64,000 nt of DNA from Mesorhabditis belari (taxonomy: Eukaryota > Nematoda > Chromadorea > Rhabditida > Rhabditidae), in NCBI GenBank assembly GCA_958450365.1, contig CAUEEP010000939.1:1922001-1986000 (forward strand), read 5' to 3'. Within the stretch, counting starts at the first letter, position 1. The number at the start of each line of letters is the position of its first letter. A program made the translations under genes and the position numbers. The notes under the pieces were generated by a model. That model did no database searches, was not told where the DNA came from, and worked only from the letters and a program-made list of their open reading frames with translations. This document shows, piece by piece, positions 1 through 20,100 of this stretch.

Positions 1-291
1 CAAAAAAACTAAAATTGTTGTGCAAAGTGCCAAAACATCTTTTTGTTGTTTCTGCACGTTGTTTTAGTGGTACATTAACTCAAATTTTCTTTCGAATTCC
101 GCGCAAAGCTATAGTCATTTTTTGCTCTTATATACCTGTATAAAGTTTGAGATTGACTTACCTTTTGTGGCGCTTAACTTTATTGTTATCAAAGCTCAAT
201 CCTAGAAAATAATCCATCATGTTCGATTTTAATATTATATAATTTTTGTTGGTCACCTTTACTATTGTCCAAATAATCTTTTTCTTTAGGC
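1..291. other. No gene seen; 5' part of transposon
   Basis: AT-rich DNA without a supported coding region. It precedes the transposase remnant and probably belongs to the same element, whose left end lies outside the window. A TTTCTTTAG motif stands 2 nt before the ATG at 292 and could be a 3' splice site. Confidence 0.4.
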
Positions 292-957
292 ATGGATCTC
301 GATGGGAACTCGCTTGATGGATTCGAGAATTTTCGAGCTCGTCGTGAACACGAGAAACATGTGCAATTCTTCAAGAGGATCCACAATCAAGTGACCGAGC
401 AAGACGCTAGCTACAACATGGCCAATGATGTTGCCGAGGAGTCTTCGTGTGAATCGGATGCACCATCCGCGAAAAAGCGACGATGTTTCGACGTTCAAAC
501 AAAGCTGAAAGCGATCGATTTTGCTGAAAAAATAAAGAATAAGTCGGCTGCAGCGCGAAAATTTGGAGTCAGTCGTCAAAACATCCAAAAATGGTGTCAG
601 CAAAAGGAAGAACTCGAGAAACAAAACAGAGATAACGGAAAAGGAAAAAAACGAATCAAAGGCGGTGGACGAAAGCTCAAGGATTTCGATTTTGACAAGG
701 ATCTTGTTACTTGGATTCAAGAAATGCGGGCAAAGAAGATGCGAGTGAAAAATGATTCAATTCCGAGCCAAGTTAATGTGGAAAGGTGATGAGGAATTGG
801 TCTCATTCATTGCTTCAAAAAAGAAGGACCGATTCCTGAAGGCGCAACACTTCTCGCCAATGCTCGTCTCGAACAATCGATCAACGGAGTAAAGGATCAA
901 CGCAAAAATATTGAACTGGATAAGGATGATGATTCTGTTGTAGATTTTTTTGTTTAG
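292..957 (+). pseudogene. pogo/Tigger-like transposase remnant lacking its DDE core
   Basis: Residues 61-110 of the first open stretch (292-789) carry the Psq/CENP-B-type helix-turn-helix of pogo-superfamily transposases: a 'FDVQTKLKAIDFAEK' helix, 'AAARKFGVSRQNIQKW', then 'GGGRKLKDFDFDKDLVTWI', which starts the second HTH. Two TGA codons follow at 787-792. The same frame then stays open to the TAG at 955-957 and reads like the C-terminal tail of such proteins (IHCFKKEGPIPEGATLL). The catalytic DDE domain of about 200 residues that should lie between is missing, so this looks like an internally deleted copy. The 3' end of the element follows at about 1081-1169. Family assignment is from motif memory. 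Confidence 0.6.
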
Positions 958-1080
958 TTAACTTTTTGTTATCAGAAGCCAATAAATTTTTAGAAAGTTA
1001 CTTTTTTTGCAAGAATTTTTGGAACAAATCTTATATTGGAACAAAGAAACAAGTCTTACTTTGGTAAATGATAAAACTCT

Positions 1081-1169
1081 TTAATAGTAGTGCACTCTCT
1101 AATAGTATTGCGGTCCAGGAGGGGGTTGAAAAAATAGTAGTGCGCACTACTATTAGAGAGAATACGGTA
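1081..1169 (+). repeat. Right terminal inverted repeat of pogo-like element
   Basis: The segment contains a perfect 22-bp palindrome (1135-1156, AATAGTAGTGC and its complement) and ends with AGAGAGAATACGGTA. The inner part (TTGAAAAAATAGTAGTGC preceded by CCAGGAGGGGG) is recognisably the same as the short element at 41855-41937, which ends TTTTTACGGTA. That ties the transposase remnant to the small elements elsewhere in the window. Confidence 0.55.
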
Positions 1170-1180
1170 TTTTATATTTT

Positions 1181-1894
1181 ACAGTCGACTTTCTATTCCG
1201 TTCCAATTCCCGTTATATAGAGTTTCCGTTATATAGTCTTCCGTTATATAGAATTTCCGTTATATAGAGTTTCCGTTATATAGAGTTTCCGTTATATAGA
1301 ATTTCCCTTATATAGAATTTCCGTTATATAGAGCTTCCGTTATATAGAGAGAGCCTTTCGAGTACAAAATTTTTTCCGTTATACAGTTTTTCAATGCAAT
1401 TTAATTTACATAAGTGTTTTTTTTCATTTCTAAAAAATGAATTCATAATAAAAACAACGTACAAATATTGTTAAACTAAACTTTTATAAAGTTGTAGAAA
1501 AAATACGTTATCTTGCTTTTTTGAGAACGGCGAATATCTTCATTTATTTGATTTTTCCCGCAAGATCCATAGCTTTAGAGGTGCCGCTTTGCTCTAAAAA
1601 TTTCGACAGCTTTGCCAGCATCTTGTATGGTAATAATTGGTGATTCCACGTTGTTGCCATTCGTCATCGTCACTTTCTTCATCTTGTTGCCGTGTTTTGG
1701 TGGTGTGCTGAGTGGAAAATATTCCAGCAGTGCACAAATCCTCATCAACGTCTATAAAATCCGAGAAATTGTAGACCTGTGGAATGTGAAATGTGGAAGC
1801 AGGTTGTGATCTGCGCCAATAGGAGCACCTAAGTGCGAAGACAGATCAAAAAAATATATATATCTTAACTATTCCTTATAGAGAGAGTCGACCG
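1181..1894 (-). mobile_element. Second pogo/Tigger-like non-autonomous element
   Basis: Left end reads ACAGTCGACTTTCTATTCCG; the reverse complement of the right end reads ACGGTCGACTCTCTCTATAAG, so the two form imperfect inverted repeats. On the minus strand, about 1560-1800 translates to broken pieces such as 'ITIQDAGKAVEIFRAKR', which resembles the C-terminal tail of Tigger-type transposases. No intact transposase remains. Confidence 0.45.
1205..1392 (+). repeat. Tandem 16-17 bp repeat TTCCGTTATATAGAGT
   Basis: About ten imperfect copies of TTCCGTTATATAGA(G/A)T lie just inside the left end of the element at 1181-1894. The unit resembles the terminal repeat itself, as if the end had been tandemly amplified. 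Confidence 0.75.
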
Positions 1895-2371
1895 TAACTT
1901 TATCTTTGTTTTGGCACCTTGGGCTTTTTTTAGGCTTTCTTAGGCTTTTTTGTCTTTTAAGACTCATTTTTTGTTGAATAAGGTAGAAAAAAAAACGCGC
2001 GAACGAGGTCAGGAAAAGATGAAATCGCAAAGAAAATTTTCAAAATTTCACTGTTTTCAAAATTCTACCTTTCAAAATTTCAATTTTAGCGTTTTTTTTT
2101 CCGATTTTCAAATTCTATATCTACATTATGCAACATTTAAAATGCTATTTCTATTTCTATTTCATTTTCTTTCCGTTTTATTTCCACGGTTACCGGAAAA
2201 ACACTTAAAATTTCAAATTTGACAGCGAAATTTTGATGGAAATCTTTTCAAATGCTGCTTTTTACTTTGAAATTCATTTCTCTGAAAGTTTCTTCGATTT
2301 CATTTTCAATTTTCATTTGATTTTTCATTTGAAATATTGATTTTCTTAAATCTTTGTCTATTTTCAGGGCA

Positions 2372-13411
<11,040 letters not shown>

Positions 13412-13679
13412 ATTTTGATAGCATTATCGATATGAATAGATTGTTTTTCTGATCTCAAAAACTATTGTGATTATCCCAAAAACCCTAACAAAACTAGTCA
13501 ATTCAAGTGCATATTCGAAATGAAAGCGGGTCGGTATAAAGATTTTTCGACTTTGGCGCATAAAACTACATTTTATAGACAAAACACTCACAATTTTCCT
13601 AGTAAACAACGAAAGGTAGAACGAAATAGAAAAATCAGCATCAGGGAATGCTGTGAGATTCACAGTAAATGCTGCGAGA

Positions 13680-14212
13680 CATTTGCAAAAGCATTTACAG
13701 CATAAGCATAATCATAAGCATTTGCAGCAAAAGCATAAACATAAGCATAAGCATTTGCAGCATAAGCATAAGCATTTACAGCATAAACATGAGCATAAGC
13801 ATTTACAGCATAAGCATTTGCAGCATAAGAATAGGCATAAGCATTTGCCGCATAAGCATTTACAGCATAAACATGAAGCATAAGCATTTGCAGCATAAGC
13901 ATAGGCATAAGCATTTACAGCATAAGCATAGGCATAAGCATTTGCAGCATAAGCATTTACAGCATAAGCATTTGCAGCATAAGCATTTACAGCATAAGCA
14001 TAGGCATAAGCATTTGCAGCATAAGCATTTGCAGCATAAGCATTTGCAGCATAAGCATTTGCAGCATAAGCATTTACAGCATAAGCATTTGCAGCATAAG
14101 CATTTGCAGCATAAGCATTTACAGCATCAGCATAAGCATTTGCAGCATAAGCATTTACAGCATAAGCATTTGCAGCATCAGCATAAGCATCTGCAGCATA
14201 AGCATAAGCATA
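13680..14212 (+). repeat. 15-bp minisatellite CATAAGCATTTGCAG, about 530 bp
   Basis: About 30 copies of CATAAGCATTT(G/A)CAG with some CATAAG insertions. Both strands stay open in several frames (HKHLQ repeats on plus, NAYAA repeats on minus), so the long frames here are an artefact of the 15-bp period. No promoter, start context or splice frame supports a protein. Confidence 0.93.
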
Positions 14213-14214
14213 GG

Positions 14215-14850
14215 TAATTGGACATTTCCCATCCGACATTTCTCACTCATTTTTGCTATACATTTTTTGCTACCTTTTTGTAGTACTTTGATAATTTACA
14301 TTTTTACACCCTTTAGTTTTATACATAGTTTTCAAAATTTATTCACTTTTAACAAAAATTAGACAGCATTTTACAACAAAAAAACAAAGATAATGAAAGA
14401 ACTAATCGTGTGGACTAACAAAATGTGCTAAATTGTCCAAGGAATCACAACAATCTGCATCAGAAATAGAATCAAACAAATTTCTTCTTTTCTTTTGCAC
14501 ATCCGTGGCAATTGTATGATGAATAATCTCCGTCTTTCTTTGAAAGCTCTTTTTTATGCTCGTATATGTAGCAAGTGTCATTTAAAATGCGCCACAAAAG
14601 TATCGGGTGCTTTTTGAATCTTAAGAAAAAAAGCATATTTGCAAAAATCTACTTTGAACCTACTTGCTGTCCAAAATGTCGGGCATGTATCCAGCCGCAT
14701 GATTCGCCATTAGTTCCGAAACTAAAAACATTAAGCTAGAATAAGACTGGAATAAGAAAATTGAAAAAGAAACGCAAAAACTAAAGAATTATATTACAGA
14801 AAAAAATGTATAGCAAAAATGGGTGGGAAATGTCCGGGTGAGAAAAGTCA
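14215..14850. mobile_element. Element with GGACATTTCCCA ends
   Basis: Left: GGACATTTCCCATCCGACAT then CATTTTTGCTATACATTTTTT. Reverse complement of the right end: GGACATTTCCCACCCATTTTTG then CTATACATTTTTT. Between them I see no intact protein; broken minus-strand pieces (YNCHGCAKEKKKF) cannot be assigned. Confidence 0.6.
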
Positions 14851-14865
14851 CATAATTGAAGGAAG

Positions 14866-15035
14866 GTCCGAAAGACCCTTTGGATCCATCAGCCGAAGGC
14901 ACTACATCAACATTGAGTTCAAGTGTGGGTTTTTCAACCATTTTATTTGTCTACGTAATGATTCCATTTGAATTGCTGAGCGTTTTCAAACAATTAGTGA
15001 AGCTTTTTCCGAGTCTAGCTACTTTTCTATCGTAA
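14866..15035 (+). other. Possible extra distal coding exon
   Basis: An open stretch ends in TAA at 15033-15035 and reads GPKDPLDPSAEGTTSTLSS followed by a hydrophobic run (STILFVYVMIPFELLSVF). It would join in phase to a GT donor at 13401 of the second terminal exon of the glycosyltransferase, but its 3' splice site (GGAAG) is poor. A further small exon pair with a clean intron (GTGAGTAAGG...AATTTAG) follows at about 15095-15192. I cannot assign a function. Confidence 0.15.
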
Positions 15036-15536
15036 CTTCAAAATGGCTTTCGTTCAGTAAATCATCTTCTATCTAATTGCCCAGATCAGGTGGACATTAT
15101 GGACAAAATCAAATGTGTGAGTAAGGTTGGGATTTCATTAACTAACGTTTTAAAGTGAAAATTTAGGATAAATCGGACCCACTAGTGTAGGTCAGAAATC
15201 TCCAGAAAAGCAATTTGTCGTCACGGGTGAAATGGTTTTCGACGCTCATCATGCTTCTCGTACTTTAAAGAGTAAATGAATGAAACGAGTCTATAATCAA
15301 ATAGCTTTTGTGGTTTTTTGAAAGTATGATATTTGCTCGTGCTACTATGCTATGACGCTGATGATAATACGTATGTATTTGCACGGTAAATGTGCTATGA
15401 ATGTTTTGTATGCATAAATAGGCAAGGGTTTGAGTTTAAGTGGTTTGTTTGTTGAATCGGCAGAGTATCATGTTTTTATGTACAACAACGAGATCAAACC
15501 ATAAATAGGTGATAGAAATGATACAAAAATCCACGT

Positions 15537-16695
15537 TTAATGTTCATCGGTTGAGAAACGTTTTCTTTTTGCTGCGGCTTCTTCTACATCCGTTTTCACT
15601 ATTGGATTTTCTGAAATCATGCACTGAGAAACTTTCGGATACCAACAACAAACCTTTTGTTCGGCCTTTGATTATCGCCTCGTCTAGCAATTGTTTCTTT
15701 TTCTTCTCCGTTTCCAAAATATTTGTGATTCGAGCACTAAAAACAGTTGTTTGGCCAATTTGGAGAAACAAACTTGATCCCAAGATCGACTTCGGGAATT
15801 CCGGCAAGCATTTGATTGCTGAGCAACTCGCCCGTCTCAGCACTGCGAAATTTCGCTACTTTTGATGCTGCTCGGGCTAACACTGAGTCCACTAAAGAAT
15901 TTCCATAGTTTTTCATATCTTATTACAGTTAAATCTCATTACTCAAATTGCTTACCTAGTTTTGGAGGACCTGTGCTTTGTCCTGCAGATGTGTCCATTT
16001 TCTCGCCACTATTCAACCCCGATTCGATGAATTTTCGCAGCTCCTCGTGCTCATCTCTTAAATAACATTATTATGTTATCTTCTTGCATTAATCGGTACT
16101 GCACCTCAGGTTAAGCTTTTGCACTTGTTCTAAATGGGAAAGCTTATTTTTCTTTATAAAGCACCCAGTTCAAGCTGCTAACCTATTTTTTCATAACTAA
16201 ATCAACATTTACCGTAACAATGACTCCTTTTCGAACTGATCTTTCATGCCCTTTTCGATGTCCTTGGCTTCCAGCTTTGCTTTTTGCTGTTGCGTCATCA
16301 CAATTCCTCCACCGGCCATCTGAATTCGATGTCTTTAAAAAAGGTCAAAGACTTTAAACCAACCTGCACTTCTTCGCCCGAAGTCAACTGTTTTGCTCGT
16401 TCTTTCCCGATGGCGCATTCTATCTTAAAGTTTACTGCTTGAGTCATACCTAACAAGCAAGAACTACCTCATTGAGACCATTTTTGCGTTCTCGAGCTTT
16501 CTGGATGTCCTTGATATCCTCGAGTTTTGCCGAACCTAAAATGTATCGCGAAGTTAAAATGCCAAACAAATTTGAAGCTAATAGCTTTTAAAAGAAGTAA
16601 AAAAACTTACTAGCGCCCTCATCGTCATCGTCATCATCGTGCTTTCGTCGAATTTGTTGTTGCACCTTCTTCTTTGGCTTATTGAATAACGACAT
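15537..16695 (-). CDS. C9orf78/Tls1 homologue (spliceosome-associated)
   Basis: Eight exons (16695-16611, 16535-16468, 16423-16364, 16319-16213, 16056-15956, 15891-15774, 15736-15654, 15610-15537) join without a frame break into 231 aa. Human C9orf78 is about 290 aa. Shared blocks: an acidic/basic N-terminus, LEDIKDIQKARERKNGL, VQMAGGGIVMTQQQKAK, EELRKFIESGL, and the diagnostic ELLSNQMLAGIPEVDLGI followed by ARITNILETE. The protein ends KRKRFSTDEH. The family (fission-yeast Tls1, human C9orf78) binds the spliceosomal helicase Brr2 and affects 3' splice-site choice. A TTTTAG lies 3 nt before the ATG. It is the most downstream of a minus-strand gene series, 464 bp after the RalBP1 stop. Confidence 0.88.
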
Positions 16696-17158
16696 CTTCT
16701 AAAATTTCATAAATACTTGGCGTGCTGTGAAAACCCTCGTCAAATGTAGTTTTAAATCTTTAAAAGCATAAAATTGATTCAAGCAAGCGTCTTTTTATAT
16801 TTACACACCAAAATTGTTTATTACCCAAAACGAAAGTTATAACCCAAATTTTACAAAACAAGGCACAATTTTTAATCGATTCAAAGGACCAGATGATATG
16901 AGAGCTCATCACAAATTGAAAGCTTTTAGCGAGAAAAATTCGATCAATAATACTTCGAAGTGAATGTCGTCAAAAGAATGCTTTGTTAGGAGGAATGTTC
17001 TAAAAAAACAACATCATACACAAAGTGGAAATCTTAAAATGCTAAAATCATTTAACTATGCACCGTTTTCATATTGGTAATCGGGATATCATTTAGACTA
17101 TGCACCAAGACAAATAATGAGACAAGTTTTTGGTTTTTTGGTACTAGCAAATGTATGT

Positions 17159-20100
17159 TCAGAAGCGAGTCACTTGATTTTGATCGTATTGAGCGAGTTC
17201 CAGATTTGCACGCAGTACTGCACATTCAGATTTGAGTCGAGCCAACTAAAAAGCAACATTGCATCAATGTTTATTGTGATAAAAATCTAGTACCAGAAGC
17301 ACTTCTTTTGAGCTCACCTCTTCAATAAGTGTTGAGCGAGCGGCTTCCTCCAATAAAGCGTCAGCTAGAAAGCTTTCCCAAGAGTCTCCCTCAATTTTCG
17401 GGAAGACTTCCTAAGATTGAATACATTTGCGAATAAGGATGATTAAGAAACCTCAGTAGTTTGATATCCGAGTTTCACCAAGCTCCAGCATAACTCGGCG
17501 ACTTGCTTCTTCTCAACCGCAATTTCTTCCAAAAGATTCGTTTGCACGGCCAAGAGTTGTTTCTCCTAAAAGTGCTTTTAAAAAATAAAAATATTTATAT
17601 CTTGATTACTAAAGTAAATTCCCTTACTATAAATTTATTCTAAAAAGCACCGTACCTCCAACATGAGACCTCGAATCGATTCACTTTCTGCGTTCTCTTC
17701 ATTTTTTGTTGGTTCGGCCACCGATCGTCTTCGTCTCCTTAAAGCGGTCACCGTTTGTTGCACCGACCACGCTCGTTCCTCCAACAACTTTTTGACGTCA
17801 CCATCGGGAACTGCTTGAATCTACAAAACGCAATATCGTGGAAATTCTTTTTTGCATGGACTTTAAAGAGGATGCTATTTCAAAAAGCCCACCTGTTCAT
17901 GTAAACACTTTAAAAGCTTGTTTTGCTTCTCCATCTCTTCTTCAATTCGTGGTCGATCCTCGCACTCCCAATTCTCCAATTCGTGACCACTTTTCGGGGG
18001 AACATACCTAAACTCTCAAATGAATATTAATTTTCAAAAAGAATCGATACAAAAACAAATACCCAGGATTTTCAATCCATACAATTTCCTGGTCATCTTG
18101 ACATTGTAATGAATGTTTGTTAGAAGAAGCACAATTGCAGTTTCTCAACATTGTTTCTCAAATAAAGGAAGTTCCAATTGATTATCATTTTGGAAGGATC
18201 TATCAGGCGGCGGGTAAATAAAACCGCTATCAGATCAATTTATCATCGTACACGGCGGTGGGAGATTTCTAGAGTGCCGGGAAAATTGAAGTTTAAAATT
18301 GAACTTTCATATGATCAACATGTACCAAATACTAATCGTTAAATGGTTAAAGTTTAAAGACTAAAGATCATGAAATTCAAATACAAAAATGCCACAAAAT
18401 CGCTGAGAAAAGCCGACGAAGACTACCAAAACTAAGCTCCAGCAAAGAGAACGGAGAAAGGCAAAGAAAAAGATATGGACAGGTTTGAGTTGGAGAGAGG
18501 ACAGACTGTTGCTCTTCTCCCTTTCTTGTTCTCTCACTCAAAGACATGACCAAAGGGTGTGCGGCGAGAAGACAGAGTGCTCTGGGAGGAGGAGCTCCTC
18601 TCACTGGCGAATAAAGCCTTCCCTTGAAGAAAAACGCCACAAAAATCTCGATTTTTCGTGATCATTCGTGATTTAATGCCGACAAGATCTCAATATTTCG
18701 GTCGTGTTTTCTGTTTTGTTTCGTTTATTGTAGCAGCCAATTCGGCGTCTTCATTCGCGGATTCTGAAATTCCCGGATGTCCAAATCTTGATCTACTCGA
18801 CAAGGCGACTGATATTACGCCTGAATCGTTAAATAAGCTTTTACTATGTTTCTGCAAGGTAAGTCTTATACGTTGTCAAACTGGGCGACTTCAGTAAAAT
18901 CAGCAAGAATTGAAAAGTTTTTGGCTTTGTATTTGTTTTCATCGTTTATCTTATTCCTCCTGGATCTATATTGTATCAAAACTCTGCTAAAATCGCTAAC
19001 TATTAATTTTAACAGCAAGGTGATCCAAAAGGAAAGGCGTGGGTAAAAGCGAAAAAATTTAGGTCATCGATAGAGAGAAAGTCGCCGTGCAATGTCTTTA
19101 TGGAAGCACAATAGCTCAATTGGAAAAAGTCGGCGGTCTCGTTGCAAAAGTCAACAAAACAATACAACAAGTAATTAACGTTTGTAAAATTTGGAAATTC
19201 AAAAGCTCAGATCAGCGTTCAACACATGGAATTCCCCGAAGATGGCTTAAAAGCCGAGTTGTTCCATCAAATTGCGCCCGAAATTAAAAGCTTGGAGATT
19301 CGGTGATAAAAGAAGTTGAAACGTGCAAAAAAAGAATTTAGAGAATGTTCTGGAGGATCTGCCCTGAAAATAGATCCAAAAACGTTTGCACAACTTGATG
19401 ACAAGCTTGTAAACCTAACCATTCATGGCTGCAATTTAGAAGAGGTAAACGATCGAATTTTTCAGTTTCTAACTCACTCTACTGCGTTTAAATTAACGAA
19501 TAAAACAAATTCACAGGTTCCCCAGGCGATCGAAACCCTTGCCAACCTTGAACTTCTTGATTTGACCGAGAACAAACTCTATAACTTGACCAAGTCTCCT
19601 TTTAGCAACAAACAAAAGGTGAGTTAAGCCATTTAGACGATAAAAATCGTCAATTTAGCTTAAATATCTGGACATCTCAAGCAATTTTATCAACTCGATT
19701 GATGAAGGAACCTTTGCGGTTGGTGCACAAAAGGTTATATAAAATGGGAGCAAAGTCCTTTAGCCGTTGCAATCGCTTCAAACGATAATTATCGGCGATC
19801 ACAATTATATGAACGAATCTGTTTTGGAAGAACTGTCAAATTTGAAATCGTTAACGGTATGATAGCTAGTCAATGTTTTCCCAAAGCTAAAACGTTTTCA
19901 GAGCTTGGATCTTTCTCGGGCAGATGGAATATTCTCGGTGCCAACCGATTTTCTTTCAAATCTTCCTCAATTGAAAACGCTCAAGCTAGGCGGATGTAGC
20001 ATAGAGGCTATCGATGCTGGAGCCTTTAATGCTTTAACAAACTTGGAAGAGGTAATTTGATCTGAATGTTATCGAAGATTTGACTAACTATAAAATATCT

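Noticed and set aside
13669..14239. Long HKHLQ and NAYAA open frames as repeat proteins
   Set aside because: They come from the 15-bp minisatellite period on both strands; no start context, splice sites or codon bias support translation.
17159..18151. Independent coiled-coil gene starting at the ATG at 18151
   Set aside because: The tail aligns in motif order with the C-terminal half of RalBP1, whose N-terminal half ends at an open donor 3.6 kb upstream on the same strand; kept as an alternative only.
18859..19062. Extra micro-exon at 19016-19042 in the LRR gene
   Set aside because: It would leave a 20-bp intron after it; a single intron 18859-19062 keeps the frame and is more credible.
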